A stretch of 35,953 bases of DNA from Oscillospiraceae bacterium. Lineage in GTDB: Bacteria; Bacillota; Clostridia; Oscillospirales; CAG-272. A program made the position numbers and the translations under genes. Shown piece by piece: positions 1 to 9,410 of this stretch. Under the pieces are notes generated by a model. The model did no database searches. It was not told the origin of the DNA and saw only the letters and a list, made by a program, of their open reading frames with translations. Numbering within the stretch: position 1 is the stretch's first letter; every line of letters begins with the position of its first letter. The stretch is from assembly GCA_015065215.1 (NCBI GenBank), contig SVQT01000021.1, forward strand, positions 1 through 35,953. Direction: 5' to 3'.

Positions 1-1
1 A

Positions 2-592
2 GAGCTGACCTTGATTCGCATGTGCGACCCCGCCCTTGACACCTCTGCTGAAGGCCTTTTGGCAAGACTGGAGCGGTTAGAGGACGCGGTTGCGGCAGGC
101 ACCCCTGTGACAAAGACGGCGCAAAAGGCAGCCCCCCCGAAAGAAACCGCGCTTGTGCCGGCCACCGAAAGCGCGCCGGCGCCTGTGGAAAAGCAGTCCC
201 CCGCCAAAAAAGAGACTGCTCCCATCGCCCCGGCAACGTCTGCCCCAAGGGCAAGCGAGGGCGGTCGCGTTCTGCACCGCATAAGGGGTTTTATGAATGG
301 TGTGGAACGCATCCGGCGGGAAAACGCTATGCTGGGATCCTTTCTTGCCGATGCCAAAGCCTTTTTGACAGAAGACGGAAAGGTCGTCATTCAGTTGACC
401 AATCCGTTTTCGCTGATGATGCTGGATGATCCTGATGCCAAAGCGTTGCTTTGCCGTAGCATCGCGCCCGAAATCAAACAAGCCCCCACTCCCGCCCAGT
501 TGATTTTTGAAACCCCCGACCCCAAAGCGGCAACAAAGGATACCGTATTGGACGATCTGTTGGATGCGGCAGCAAATCAATCGGAAGCATAA
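2..592 (+). CDS. dnaX: DNA polymerase III subunit gamma/tau, C-terminal part (5' end outside window)
   Basis: This is the tail of the clamp-loader ATPase subunit that loads the sliding clamp and tethers polymerase cores. The reading frame is open to the left edge and begins ELTLIRMCDP, the conserved end of the gamma/tau collar domain. It continues with a short 'LLARLERLE' helix, a Pro/Ala/Lys-rich linker (about residues 35-85 of the visible part) and a small folded C-terminal domain. The N-terminal ATPase and zinc-binding domains lie outside the window. ybaB and recR follow directly, the standard dnaX-ybaB-recR cluster of Firmicutes, which supports the call. The TTG at 11 is only an internal codon, not a start. 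Confidence 0.9.
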   Translation, partial: ELTLIRMCDPALDTSAEGLLARLERLEDAVAAGTPVTKTAQKAAPPKETALVPATESAPAPVEKQSPAKKETAPIAPATSAPRASEGGRVLHRIRGFMNGVERIRRENAMLGSFLADAKAFLTEDGKVVIQLTNPFSLMMLDDPDAKALLCRSIAPEIKQAPTPAQLIFETPDPKAATKDTVLDDLLDAAANQSEA

Positions 593-644
593 GAGACAAA
601 AACACCAAACGATATTGATTTTCAGATAAGAAGGAGAATACATC

Positions 645-1004
645 ATGAGAGCCAATTATCCCAAAAACGCAGGTGGACAAAACCTGAACGCTATGATCCA
701 ACAAGCGCAGAAGATGCAGGAGGATATGGCCACACTGCAAGCAGAGCTGGAGCAGCGTGAATATGAAATTTCCGCGGGCGGCGGCGCTGTTACTGTCAAG
801 ATCAACGGCAAAAAGCAGATCCTCGCTCTGGATATTCAACCCGAGATCGTCGACCCCGATGATATTGAGACCCTTTCTGACATTCTGGTGGCCGCTGTGA
901 ACGAAGCCATCAAGCGCGTAGAGGACACCTCTGCCGCCGAAATGGAGAAAGTCACCGGCTCGATGAATATTCCCGGCATGCCCGGTATGCCCGGCCTGTT
1001 CTGA
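645..1004 (+). CDS. ybaB: YbaB/EbfC family nucleoid-associated protein
   Basis: A small dimeric DNA-binding protein of the YbaB/EbfC family, thought to shape the nucleoid and assist recombination repair alongside RecR. The 119-residue product has the typical GGQNLNAMIQQAQKMQEDM start and a central beta region with 'VTVKINGKKQILALDI'. It ends in a Gly/Met/Pro-rich tail (NIPGMPGMPGLF), as many family members do. AAGGAG about eight bases upstream fixes the ATG. It lies 52 bases after dnaX and only one base separates its stop from the recR start, so all three are likely co-transcribed. Confidence 0.95.
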   Translation: MRANYPKNAGGQNLNAMIQQAQKMQEDMATLQAELEQREYEISAGGGAVTVKINGKKQILALDIQPEIVDPDDIETLSDILVAAVNEAIKRVEDTSAAEMEKVTGSMNIPGMPGMPGLF

Positions 1005-1005
1005 T

Positions 1006-1605
1006 ATGTCCGGCATCGAAGCGCTTGATATTCTTGCCGAGCAGTTCGCGCGGTTGCCCGGCATTGGCCGCAAAACCGCCCAGCGCCTTGCCTATGCGGT
1101 GCTGAAATACAGTCCGGAAGAAATTGCCGCCTTTACCTCGGCCATGACCGAAGCCAAAGAAAAAATCCACCGTTGCCCGATCTGCCAAAATCTGACCGAC
1201 CGTGAGATCTGTCCTATTTGCGCCGATCAGGGCAGAGACAAATCGGTGATCTGCGTGGTGGAAGATGCCCGGGCTGTTATGGCGTTTGAGAAAGTCCGCT
1301 CTTTTCGTGGCGTTTACCATGTGCTACACGGGCTGATCTCTCCCATGAGCGGTGTGACGCCGGATGCCCTTGCCTTGCGTGAGTTATTGGCCAGGCTGGA
1401 AGACACTGCTGTAAAAGAAGTGATCGTTGCCACCGGTGCCACCACCGAGGGTGAAGCGACTGCCATGTATATTGCCCGTCTGCTCTCCCCGCTTGGTGTC
1501 AAAGTCACCCGCCTTGCCCATGGACTCCCTTTTGGCGGCGAGTTGGAATATGCCGACGAGATCACGCTTTCCCGTGCCCTGGAGGGTAGGCGGGACTTTG
1601 ACTGA
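1006..1605 (+). CDS. recR: Recombination protein RecR
   Basis: RecR works with RecO (and RecF) to load RecA on single-stranded gaps during recombinational repair. The 199 residues are the usual length. Visible in order are the helix-hairpin-helix 'LPGIGRKTAQRLAYAVL' near residue 17, a four-cysteine zinc finger (CPIC...CPIC, about residues 57-72), a Toprim domain starting 'VICVVEDARAVMAFE', and the C-terminal 'TRLAHGLPFGGELEYADEITL' segment. The ATG almost touches the ybaB stop, so translation is probably coupled. Confidence 0.97.
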   Translation: MSGIEALDILAEQFARLPGIGRKTAQRLAYAVLKYSPEEIAAFTSAMTEAKEKIHRCPICQNLTDREICPICADQGRDKSVICVVEDARAVMAFEKVRSFRGVYHVLHGLISPMSGVTPDALALRELLARLEDTAVKEVIVATGATTEGEATAMYIARLLSPLGVKVTRLAHGLPFGGELEYADEITLSRALEGRRDFD

Positions 1606-1655
1606 TCCGATCTTGGATCCAATCCCCCCTAACGGGGTTAAAAAATGGAGTTTTT

Positions 1656-3965
1656 ATGACGAACGCTACCATTCAAGCGATACTGAAAGCCAACAAAATG
1701 CTGGCTCCCAGAGAAAAAACCGACCGCCTTTTTCTTTTCCCCGCGGGTAGCTTTGACTACCGTGGTCCTCTGGATAACGCCATCCGCTTTATTGAGGATT
1801 TTCAGCTTTTGGATCATACCCTTTGGGAAAAGTTTGTAAACGTTTTCACCGAGCTCCCTAAGCCGGATACAGCCAATAAGGGCTGGCGCGGCGAGTATTG
1901 GGGCAAAATGATGCGCGGCGGTTGCCTTACCTACCAATACACCCAAAATCCCGCCCTTTATAAAGCCTTGTCCCATGCCGTAGAGCTGATGCTGGCAGCC
2001 CCCGAAGCTGACGGTCGCATTTCCGCCTACGATCGGGATGCAGAATTTGACGGCTGGGACATCTGGTGCCGCAAATATGTGATGCTGGGGCTGGAATATT
2101 TTTTGGAAATATGCACCGACGAAGCGCTTTCCGCCCGTATTCTGCCGGTCATCATTGGTGAGGCAGACTATATGCTGGAACGGATCGGCTGGGATAAGCT
2201 TGATATTACCAAAACCTCGACTCACTGGGAGGGAGTGAACTCCTCCTCTGTGCTGGAGCCGATCGTTCGGCTTTTTAACCTGACCGGAAAGCGGAAATAT
2301 TTGGATTTTGCCACCTATATCGTAGAGCGCGGTGCCGCCGAAACCCAAAACCTGTTCGAAATGGCTTACACCGACGAGAAGGCCCCTTATGAGTGGCAGG
2401 TCATCAAAGCCTATGAAATTATGTCTTGCTTTGAGGGCCTCATCGAATATTACCGTGTGACAGGTATTGAAAAATGGAAAGAGGCCGCCTTGCGCTTTGG
2501 CAAAAAGGTATATGAATACGAGGTCAGCATCATCGGCTCTTGCGGTTGCTGGCACGAGTTGTTTGACAACGCCGCCAAACGCCAGCTGACCACCGTTTAT
2601 ACCGGCATTATGCAGGAAACCTGCGTAACGGTGACATGGATGAAATTCTGTCTCCAGCTTCTGTGCCTTTCCGGCGATCCGCATTATGCTGACGAGATTG
2701 AGCGCTCAGTCTATAATGCGCTGAGCGGTGCCATCAACTTTGACAAAAACACCGTCAACAACGGCTTCCCCTTTGATAGCTACAGCCCTCTCGTCATGGG
2801 CACCCGTGGCCGTTATGTGGGCGGTCGGCAGCAGCTATCTGACGGCTCTAACTATGGCTGTTGCGCCTGCATCGGCTCTGCCGGGACCGGTCTCATTCCC
2901 CTTTCCTCGATGCTTTTGCGTGAGGATGGCGTCGCGGTGAACCTGTATATCCCCGGTGTAGCCGCCACTCATACCCCGGATGGAGCGGCGCTGGAAATTG
3001 CCATTAAGACTCTTTATCCCGCAAACGGCGCGATTTCTCTCACCTTGGACACCACATCAGAGCAGCCCTTTACCCTGGCATTGCGTATCCCTGCCTGGAG
3101 CCAGCGTACCACATTGGCGCTAAACAGTCAGATGCTGGACGTAACCCCCGGTAGCTACGCCGAGATCAATCGCGTTTGGAAATGCGGTGACACGGTGGAA
3201 CTTTTCCTGGATATGCGCACCGAGGTGCTCCATCCCGACGAAATGGGCCTGCCCGATGCCAACGCGAAATATCACGTGGCTTTACGCCGCGGACCGTTGA
3301 TACTGGCCAGAGACGCCCGCCTTGCCGATGACCTGCACAAGCCGGTCAGCATAGCGGAAGACAGCTCCGGCTATGCCACAGAGGTTTTGCCGGGTACAGT
3401 CGACTTTGCTTGCAACTACGCCTTTCAGGTCAAACAGACCGATGGCTCCTATTTGCCGCTGATCGACTACGCCTCTGCCGGTCGCACTTGGGATAACCGT
3501 TCACTCATGAGCGCCTGGATGCACACCAAGGACTACCTGCCCTTTGATGAGACCAAGCCCTTTGAAATGGTGATCTCCTGCTTTATGGCCAGCGGCCAGC
3601 TGCCCACCGCAAAAGGGGATCTTGCCACCAAAACCCATATCACCCAACGAGAAGACGGGCTCTTCTACTCCCCTTGCGATAGCGACCGATTGGTGGTACG
3701 CACCACCAACCGCAAGGAGAACACCTGTCACCTGACGGTGGCGGACGGCCGCCATTTGGCCATCACCGCCGATGGATTGCTGACCCTTTCTAAAAAAGGT
3801 ACACCGCTGACCTTGCATTGGCAGGGCCACAACTGCTATGCCATCACCGATCCCGACGGCCGCTTTTTGGAATACGGAAGAACCCAAACGCAACAACCCT
3901 TGTTCTTCAGCACCGGATCACTGATCCCCCGCCATCTCTTTGATTTTGTCAATACAGAAGAATAA
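1656..3965 (+). CDS. Glycoside hydrolase family 127-type protein (beta-L-arabinofuranosidase-like, DUF1680)
   Basis: Predicted to release beta-linked L-arabinofuranose or a related sugar from plant glycans. The 769 residues consist of an alpha/alpha-barrel (about 1-420) and C-terminal beta-sandwich domains. In the Bifidobacterium enzyme HypBA1 (known from memory) Glu322 is acid/base, and Glu338, Cys340, Cys417 and Cys418 bind zinc, with Cys417 the nucleophile. Here Glu301 (HELFDN), Glu321 and Cys323 (QETC) and Cys402-Cys403 (YGCCACIG) fall at nearly the same spacing. No signal peptide is visible, so it is probably cytoplasmic. GGAG six bases before the ATG supports the start. It follows recR by 50 bases and may be read through from it; an arabinose-linked araM-type gene lies elsewhere in the window. 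Substrate specificity is inference, as family relatives act on several sugars. Confidence 0.88.
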   Translation: MTNATIQAILKANKMLAPREKTDRLFLFPAGSFDYRGPLDNAIRFIEDFQLLDHTLWEKFVNVFTELPKPDTANKGWRGEYWGKMMRGGCLTYQYTQNPALYKALSHAVELMLAAPEADGRISAYDRDAEFDGWDIWCRKYVMLGLEYFLEICTDEALSARILPVIIGEADYMLERIGWDKLDITKTSTHWEGVNSSSVLEPIVRLFNLTGKRKYLDFATYIVERGAAETQNLFEMAYTDEKAPYEWQVIKAYEIMSCFEGLIEYYRVTGIEKWKEAALRFGKKVYEYEVSIIGSCGCWHELFDNAAKRQLTTVYTGIMQETCVTVTWMKFCLQLLCLSGDPHYADEIERSVYNALSGAINFDKNTVNNGFPFDSYSPLVMGTRGRYVGGRQQLSDGSNYGCCACIGSAGTGLIPLSSMLLREDGVAVNLYIPGVAATHTPDGAALEIAIKTLYPANGAISLTLDTTSEQPFTLALRIPAWSQRTTLALNSQMLDVTPGSYAEINRVWKCGDTVELFLDMRTEVLHPDEMGLPDANAKYHVALRRGPLILARDARLADDLHKPVSIAEDSSGYATEVLPGTVDFACNYAFQVKQTDGSYLPLIDYASAGRTWDNRSLMSAWMHTKDYLPFDETKPFEMVISCFMASGQLPTAKGDLATKTHITQREDGLFYSPCDSDRLVVRTTNRKENTCHLTVADGRHLAITADGLLTLSKKGTPLTLHWQGHNCYAITDPDGRFLEYGRTQTQQPLFFSTGSLIPRHLFDFVNTEE

Positions 3966-3983
3966 ATAGAAAAAGCGACTTGT

Positions 3984-4024
3984 GATATGCCCCCCAAAAG
4001 TTAGATGCTTTTGGGGGGCATATC
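3984..4024 (+). terminator. Strong perfect hairpin after the GH127 gene
   Basis: A perfect 17-base-pair stem (3984-4000 with 4008-4024) closes a 7-base loop 19 bases after the GH127 stop. There is no T-run at the 3' foot; CTCTTTTTATT follows only about 15 bases later, so it is an atypical intrinsic terminator or an mRNA-end stabiliser. It sits just before the promoter of the next gene. Confidence 0.6.
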
Positions 4025-4045
4025 TTCGCCGAGCCGCTCTTTTTA

Positions 4046-4074
4046 TTGACAATTCATTGCTATCGTGTTACAAT
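4046..4074 (+). promoter_or_regulatory. Sigma-A promoter of the 4106 gene
   Basis: TTGACA (4046-4051), a 17-base spacer and TACAAT (4069-4074) form a near-consensus housekeeping promoter. A transcript would start near 4081, about 25 bases before the preferred ATG. The TTG of the -35 box can be mistaken for a start codon in the downstream frame. Confidence 0.85.
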
Positions 4075-4105
4075 AAAAGAAGATCTTTTATCCGGAGGAA
4101 TGATG

Positions 4106-4897
4106 ATGCCCATAGTCACTTCATGCCAAGAGCTACCCACGTTACTCAAAAACGGCGAAATCCTGAACTGTACACACCGGATCCTTTGCAAGATCGACTA
4201 TCCCTCCCCCGTCCTGCGGGGCTTTCAAGGGGGCTGCTCTGACCGAAAACGCTATTACTATCAGATCGTCATGCACTACGATCTGCCCGACCGCCTGAGG
4301 GACTACGGCCGTGTGGCAAAGGTGGATTTGCAAACCGGCGAGGTGGTTAGATGGAGCGAGAATCTTTATCTGGATCACGCCAACGATATGACCTATCACC
4401 CCGGCACTCACCGCATTCTGGTCTGTCACAACAAGCCGCGCTATCAGCACCTTTCATACTTAGACGCGGATACGTTGGAGCTTGTAGACCAGACAGATCT
4501 CCCCTTTCCCTTTTACGCCATCGAGTACAACGAAAAAAGAGATCAATACCTAATTGGACTTTCCGGCACGCGGGAATTCCGTTTTCTAAACGCGGATTTT
4601 TCCCCCACTGATGACCGCATTTTCCGCACCGCACCGCTGACCGACCGCTGCGTCAAGCAGGGCATCTGCGCGGATGACGAGCTGCTCTATTTTATTTTGT
4701 GGGATGGCAGGCACAAGGCAGAGCCGGACTTTCAGAACCGAATTGCCGTCTATGACTGGAATGGCGATTTCAGAGGTCTGCTCCATTTCAACGTTGGCGT
4801 GCAGGAGCCGGAAAGCATCAGCATCGTAAGCGGACAGATCCATGCCGTTTGCGGCAGATCTCACCCCATCATCTATCGATTTACCCCCGAAACGTGA
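4106..4897 (+). CDS. Hypothetical protein, beta-propeller-like
   Basis: A 263-residue protein with no signal peptide or membrane segment. I do not recognise a named family. It has recurring blade-like units of the kind seen in propeller folds: 'AKVDLQTGEVVRW', 'NDMTYHPGTHRILVCHN', 'SYLDADTLELVDQT', 'YAIEYNEKRDQYLIGLS', 'IAVYDWNGDFRGLL', each a strand, a D-x-x-T/G turn and another strand. Three ATGs (4100, 4103, 4106) follow GGAGG; 4106 gives the best spacing of seven bases. The frame is open back to 4046, but that part is the promoter. It has its own promoter and is closed by a hairpin, so it is probably monocistronic. Function unknown; binding or turnover of a small sugar-derived ligand is only a guess. 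Confidence 0.75.
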   Translation: MPIVTSCQELPTLLKNGEILNCTHRILCKIDYPSPVLRGFQGGCSDRKRYYYQIVMHYDLPDRLRDYGRVAKVDLQTGEVVRWSENLYLDHANDMTYHPGTHRILVCHNKPRYQHLSYLDADTLELVDQTDLPFPFYAIEYNEKRDQYLIGLSGTREFRFLNADFSPTDDRIFRTAPLTDRCVKQGICADDELLYFILWDGRHKAEPDFQNRIAVYDWNGDFRGLLHFNVGVQEPESISIVSGQIHAVCGRSHPIIYRFTPET

Positions 4898-4903
4898 TCA
4901 GAA

Positions 4904-4935
4904 AACGCCCCTTTGACCGCAGTCAAAGGGGCGTT
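4904..4935. terminator. Bidirectional terminator between convergent genes
   Basis: A perfect 14-base-pair stem with a CGCA loop lies between the plus-strand hypothetical gene and the end of argF. Short T-rich runs flank it on both strands (CTTTCGTTTT on plus, TTTTC on minus), so it can end both transcripts. Confidence 0.85.
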
Positions 4936-4945
4936 ACCTTTCGTT

Positions 4946-5929
4946 TTAAAGAGTTGCTGCCATAACGGCCTTGATGGTATGCATGCGATTTTCGGCCTCG
5001 TCAAAGACGATCGATTTGGGGCCTTCGATAACCTCGTGGGTCACCTCCATACAATCAATACCAAACTGCTCGTAGATCTCACGGCCAATGACGGTGCCGA
5101 GATCGTGGAAGGCGGGCAGACAGTGCATAAAGCGGCACTGCTCACCGGCATGATCCATTAGTGCCTTGGTCACACGGTAAGGGGAAAGATCCTTGATGCG
5201 CTCGGCAAAAACCTCCTTGGGCTCACCCATCGATACCCATACATCGGTATAAAGCACATTGGCATCCTCAACCGCCTTGGCGGGATCCTCCTCAAAGGTA
5301 ATAGTGGCGCCGGTCTCCTTGGCAATGGCAAGGCACTGCTCCACCAGCGCGCTTTCCGGCCAATACTTCTTGGGGGCGGCAGCGACAAAGTGCATGCCCA
5401 TCTTGGCGCAACCGACCATCAGGGAGTTCCCCATATTGTAGCGCGCATCCCCCAGATAGACCAGCTTTTTACCCTTCAGCTCGCCGCAATGCTCACGGAT
5501 GGTAAGGAAATCGGCCAGGATCTGGGTGGGGTGGAACTCGTTGGTAAGGCCGTTCCAGACCGGCACCCCCGCATAAGCGGCCAGCTCCTCTACGATGGAT
5601 TGACCAAAGCCACGATACTCGATGCCGTCAAACATACGGCCAAGCACGCGAGCAGTATCCGGGATGCTCTCCTTTTTGCCGATCTGGGATCCGGTGGGAT
5701 CCAAATAGACCGGGTGCATACCCAGATCGTTAGCGGCTACCTCAAAGGCACAGCGGGTGCGGGTGCTGGTCTTTTCAAAGATCAGCGCAATACTCTTGCC
5801 ATCGCAAAGACGGTGAGCAACGCCCGCTTTTTTCTTCGCCTTCAATTCGGCGGCAAAGTCAATGAGATAGGTTATTTCAGCAGGGGTAAAATCCAACAGC
5901 TTGAGAAAATGTCTTCCTTTTAAATTCAT
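4946..5929 (-). CDS. argF: Ornithine carbamoyltransferase
   Basis: Makes citrulline from ornithine and carbamoyl phosphate, the sixth step of arginine synthesis. The 327-residue product shows the carbamoyl-phosphate motif STRTR, the HPTQ motif and the ornithine-binding HCLPAF motif in the right order. An upstream in-frame GTG at 5941 overlaps the argD stop. The ATG at 5929 is preferred because GAGG lies six bases upstream and [14 protein letters not shown] is the usual family start. It is the last gene of the arg operon, and a strong bidirectional hairpin lies directly downstream. Confidence 0.97.
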   Translation of the reverse strand: MNLKGRHFLKLLDFTPAEITYLIDFAAELKAKKKAGVAHRLCDGKSIALIFEKTSTRTRCAFEVAANDLGMHPVYLDPTGSQIGKKESIPDTARVLGRMFDGIEYRGFGQSIVEELAAYAGVPVWNGLTNEFHPTQILADFLTIREHCGELKGKKLVYLGDARYNMGNSLMVGCAKMGMHFVAAAPKKYWPESALVEQCLAIAKETGATITFEEDPAKAVEDANVLYTDVWVSMGEPKEVFAERIKDLSPYRVTKALMDHAGEQCRFMHCLPAFHDLGTVIGREIYEQFGIDCMEVTHEVIEGPKSIVFDEAENRMHTIKAVMAATL

Positions 5930-5937
5930 TCTACACC

Positions 5938-7104
5938 TCACTCGGCAATCACCGAAAGAATGATCTCGGCGGCCTTTTTTAATTGTTCAACAGGAATATT
6001 CAAGGCAGGCAGCAAGCGCACCTTGTTTTTTGCGGTCAGACAAAGCACCCCTTTTGCCATACAGGCCTTCACCACTTCGGCGGCCGGCTTCTCGGTCTCA
6101 ATACCAATCATCAGACCCATACCGCTCACTGAGCGAACGCCCTTGGCGCCGCTAAAGGTCTTTTTCAAATATGCGCCCTTTTCGGCGACCTCGGCCATCA
6201 GCTTTTCATCGATACGGGAAATTACGTTACAAGCACCCGCTGAAGCGATAGGGTTGCCGCCATAGGTAGAGCCATGATCGCCAAAACCCAACACGTTTTG
6301 TACCTTTTCGCCCAAAAGGCAAGCGCCGATGGGTAACCCACCACCAAGCCCCTTGGCTGTGGTCACCACGTCGGGGGTAACGCCGTGGTGCATATAAGCA
6401 TAGAATTTGCCGGTGCGGCCGTTGCCGGTCTGGACCTCATCAAACATCAGTACGATGTCCTCTTTTTGGCAAAGTGCCGCCACGCCGCGGATAAAGTCGC
6501 CATCTACCACATGGACACCGCCCTCACCCTGAATACACTCGATCAGAATACCGGCAACCTTGTAATTCGCCAAAATTTCCTCAAATTCTTTCAGATTTCC
6601 AGGTTCCAGATGCACAAAGCCGGGGGTGAGCGGCTGGAACAGCTCGTGATAGTGCTCTTGACCGGTGGCGGCCAGCGTGGTCAGCGTTCTGCCGTGAAAG
6701 CTGTTTTTCAAGGTCACAATCACGTTATATTCGGGGCCTTTTTTCTCGGCGGCATACTTGCGCGCCACCTTGATCGCGCACTCGTTGGCCTCAGCACCGC
6801 TATTACCGAAAAAGACCTTTTTTAACCCCGTTTTGGCACATAATGCCTCTGCCAGCCTGGCGCAGGGCTCGGTATAGTAGAGATTGGAGGTGTGCTGCAC
6901 CTTGGAAAGCTGCTCAATCACGGCCGCTTGCCAGGCCTTGTCGGCAATGCCAAAGGCCGTAACGCCGATACCGCTGCCAAGATCAATATATGCCTTTCCC
7001 TCGGCATCATAGACCATTGAGCCCTCGCCCTTGACAATCTCCACAGGGAAACGGGCATAGGTGCCCGCTACATATTTTTTATCCAGCGCTTGCAATTCGC
7101 TCAT
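5938..7104 (-). CDS. argD: Acetylornithine aminotransferase
   Basis: A PLP-dependent class III aminotransferase that interconverts N-acetylglutamate semialdehyde and N-acetylornithine. The 388 residues match the family length. Visible are the '[16 protein letters not shown]' cofactor region, '[14 protein letters not shown]' and the PLP lysine in '[13 protein letters not shown]'. It follows argB by two bases, and its stop nearly touches the ribosome site of argF, so translation along the operon is tightly coupled. Confidence 0.97.
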   Translation of the reverse strand: MSELQALDKKYVAGTYARFPVEIVKGEGSMVYDAEGKAYIDLGSGIGVTAFGIADKAWQAAVIEQLSKVQHTSNLYYTEPCARLAEALCAKTGLKKVFFGNSGAEANECAIKVARKYAAEKKGPEYNVIVTLKNSFHGRTLTTLAATGQEHYHELFQPLTPGFVHLEPGNLKEFEEILANYKVAGILIECIQGEGGVHVVDGDFIRGVAALCQKEDIVLMFDEVQTGNGRTGKFYAYMHHGVTPDVVTTAKGLGGGLPIGACLLGEKVQNVLGFGDHGSTYGGNPIASAGACNVISRIDEKLMAEVAEKGAYLKKTFSGAKGVRSVSGMGLMIGIETEKPAAEVVKACMAKGVLCLTAKNKVRLLPALNIPVEQLKKAAEIILSVIAE

Positions 7105-7106
7105 TG

Positions 7107-7976
7107 TTATTCTCCCTTGACCATAGTGCCTGCGCCCTCATCAGTCAAAAGCTCCATCAAAATGGAGTGGGGCACACGACCGTCCATAATGGTAACATCC
7201 TTCACGCCGCGGTGCAACGCCTCGATACAGCAATCCACCTTAGGGATCATACCGCCCGAGATGACACCCTCCTCATACAGCTTCCCCGCCTCCTCGATGG
7301 TGATATGCGGGATGAGCGTGGTGGGATCATCCTTATCGCGCAGAATACCCGCAATATCGGTCATCATAATCAGTCGCTCGGCGCCGAGCGCACCCGCGAT
7401 ATAGGCGGCGGCGGTATCGCCATTGATATTATACACATTTCCCTGTCGGTCACTGGCTACAGTGGAGACCACGGGGATATAATTCTTTTCCAACAGATCG
7501 GTAACCGGCTGTGGGCGGATCTTGGTGATTTTACCCACATACCCCAAACGCTCATCCTTGATCTGCGCCTCGATGAGGCCGCCGTCGATGCCGGAAAGTC
7601 CAATCGCATGTCCGCCTTTGGTCTGCAAAAGCGTTACAAGCGATTTGTTGACCTTGCCCGCCAGAACCATCTGCACAATGTCCACCGTCTCTTTATCAGT
7701 CACACGCAGACCGTCTACAAACTCGGGCTTTTTGCCCAGCTTGCTCATCATTTCGTTGATCTCGGGGCCGCCGCCGTGTACCAGCACAACCTTGACGCCA
7801 ATCAGCCACAGCAGAGCAATGTCTTCCATAACCTGCTCCTTGAGCTGCTCGTTGATCATGGCGTTACCGCCGTATTTGACCACAATGATCTTGCCGTTAA
7901 ATTTTTTGATGTAGGGCAGCGCCTGGGTCAAAACCTCGGCTCTCTGCGCGTTGGAAAAATGATTGTCGATATTCAT
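7107..7976 (-). CDS. argB: Acetylglutamate kinase
   Basis: Phosphorylates N-acetylglutamate, the second pathway step. The 289-residue amino-acid-kinase fold has 'KIIVVKYGGNAM' near residue 30, the 'LVHGGGPEINEM' nucleotide/substrate loop, 'GLSGIDGGLI' and the C-terminal 'GGMIPKVDCCIEAL' ATP-binding region. The N-terminal helix 'AEVLTQALPYIKKF' is of the kind found in arginine-inhibited hexameric kinases, so feedback inhibition is plausible but not shown. A 215-base spacer separates it from argJ upstream, an unusual gap in this otherwise compact operon. Confidence 0.97.
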   Translation of the reverse strand: MNIDNHFSNAQRAEVLTQALPYIKKFNGKIIVVKYGGNAMINEQLKEQVMEDIALLWLIGVKVVLVHGGGPEINEMMSKLGKKPEFVDGLRVTDKETVDIVQMVLAGKVNKSLVTLLQTKGGHAIGLSGIDGGLIEAQIKDERLGYVGKITKIRPQPVTDLLEKNYIPVVSTVASDRQGNVYNINGDTAAAYIAGALGAERLIMMTDIAGILRDKDDPTTLIPHITIEEAGKLYEEGVISGGMIPKVDCCIEALHRGVKDVTIMDGRVPHSILMELLTDEGAGTMVKGE

Positions 7977-8191
7977 GGTTTCCTCTTAAAATGTGTGTTT
8001 TTTGATACCGTTTATGGGGATTTTACGGGAGGAACACCCCCCCTACACGGCTACGCCCTGATGAAAAAAGCAAGCAGGGCAATGGCACCCAATTTCGCCT
8101 GCGGCGAAACAGCGAAACGCCGACGGTGTCGTCATCTACTCCGAGGTGTTGGGGGCGATGCGGAACACAGCTATGCGCCGCTTATTTCACA
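7977..8191. other. 215-base non-coding spacer inside the arg operon
   Basis: Between argJ and argB, where the other arg genes overlap or sit a few bases apart (argG-argH: 82), there are 215 bases without a credible gene. It holds a short hairpin near 8092 (TTCGCC-TGC-GGCGAA class), a C-rich run around 8037 and a GC-rich right half, with a base composition unlike the flanking genes. It looks like an inserted repeat or a degenerate remnant. No transposase or direct repeats could be identified. Confidence 0.5.
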
Positions 8192-9406
8192 TCAGGTTCT
8201 GTAATCTCCGTTGATCTTCACATAGTCATATGTCAAGTCACAGCCAAAGGCGGTGGCACTGCAATCGCCACTGTTCAGATCCACCAAAATCTCGATCTCC
8301 TTCTCCAGCAAAATCTCTTTGGCAATCTCCTCGGAAAAGTCCACACCCGCGCCGTTTTCACAAACGCTGACAGTGCCCTTCGCCGAGCGGAAGGCTACGT
8401 CTACCTTATGTACATCCACAGCCGCGCCGCTGTAGCCGATGGCGCAAAGCACGCGGCCCCAGTTGGCATCGGCGCCGAACATAGCGGCCTTTAAAAGGCT
8501 GGAGCAAATCACGCTCTTGGCTACCGTCTTGGCGGTTTTGTCATCCGCCGCGCCGCTGACCTTGCACTCCAACAGCTTCGTGGCACCCTCGCCGTCACCG
8601 GCGATCATACGGCACAGATACACAGTCACCGTGTTCAGCGCCTTCATAAATGTGGCAAAATCCGCACCGTCCTCGGTGATCTCCCCATTTCCGGCCATTC
8701 CGTTTGCCAGGATGGTGACCATATCGTTGGTAGAGGTATCGCCGTCCACGCTGGTCATATTAAAAGTGTTTTGCACATCATGCTTCAATGCCTTTTCCAG
8801 CATCTGGGCGGAAATGGCAGCATCGGTGGTGAGAAACACCAGCATGGTCGCCATATTGGGGTGAATCATTCCGCTTCCCTTGGCAATACCGCCAAGATGG
8901 CAGATCTTGCCGCCCAGGGTGAACTCGACAGCAATCTCCTTTTTCACGGTATCGGTGGTCATGATACCCTCCGCGGCATCGGCACCGCCATTTGCGGAAA
9001 GTGTCTTTGCCAGCATCGGAATGCCCGCGGCAATCGGCTCGATATTCAAAGGCTGGCCAATGACACCGGTAGAAGCAACCACCACGTCAGTGGCGGAAAT
9101 GCTTAGCTCTTTTGCCACCAAATCACTCATTTGCTCGGCAATCTCAATGCCGTTGGCGTTGCAGGTGTTGGCGTTGCCGCTGTTACAGATCACAGCCTGG
9201 GCAAAGCCGTCAGCAATATGATTTTTGGTAACGGTCAGGGGGGCGCCCTTGACCAGGTTGGTGGTGTAAACGGCGGCCGCGTGCGCGCGCGTCTCACTCA
9301 CAATCAAGGCAATGTCCTTCTTGGTACGGTTTTTGCGGATGCCGCAATGGACACCACTTGCCATAAAGCCTTTTGCGGCACAAATGCCGCCGGAAATGAT
9401 CTTCAT
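8192..9406 (-). CDS. argJ: Bifunctional glutamate N-acetyltransferase / ornithine acetyltransferase
   Basis: Transfers the acetyl group from N-acetylornithine to glutamate and, in bifunctional forms, also uses acetyl-CoA; this makes the pathway cyclic. The 404-residue precursor contains the self-cleavage region 'GIAKGSGMIHPNMATML', where the Thr of ATML becomes the N-terminal nucleophile of the beta chain. The oxyanion-type 'STGVIG' motif is also present. The start is fixed by AGGAG inside the end of argC, with a four-base gap between the genes. No argA or argE is visible in the window, consistent with ArgJ serving both acetylation roles. Confidence 0.96.
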   Translation of the reverse strand: MKIISGGICAAKGFMASGVHCGIRKNRTKKDIALIVSETRAHAAAVYTTNLVKGAPLTVTKNHIADGFAQAVICNSGNANTCNANGIEIAEQMSDLVAKELSISATDVVVASTGVIGQPLNIEPIAAGIPMLAKTLSANGGADAAEGIMTTDTVKKEIAVEFTLGGKICHLGGIAKGSGMIHPNMATMLVFLTTDAAISAQMLEKALKHDVQNTFNMTSVDGDTSTNDMVTILANGMAGNGEITEDGADFATFMKALNTVTVYLCRMIAGDGEGATKLLECKVSGAADDKTAKTVAKSVICSSLLKAAMFGADANWGRVLCAIGYSGAAVDVHKVDVAFRSAKGTVSVCENGAGVDFSEEIAKEILLEKEIEILVDLNSGDCSATAFGCDLTYDYVKINGDYRT

Positions 9407-9410
9407 TATT

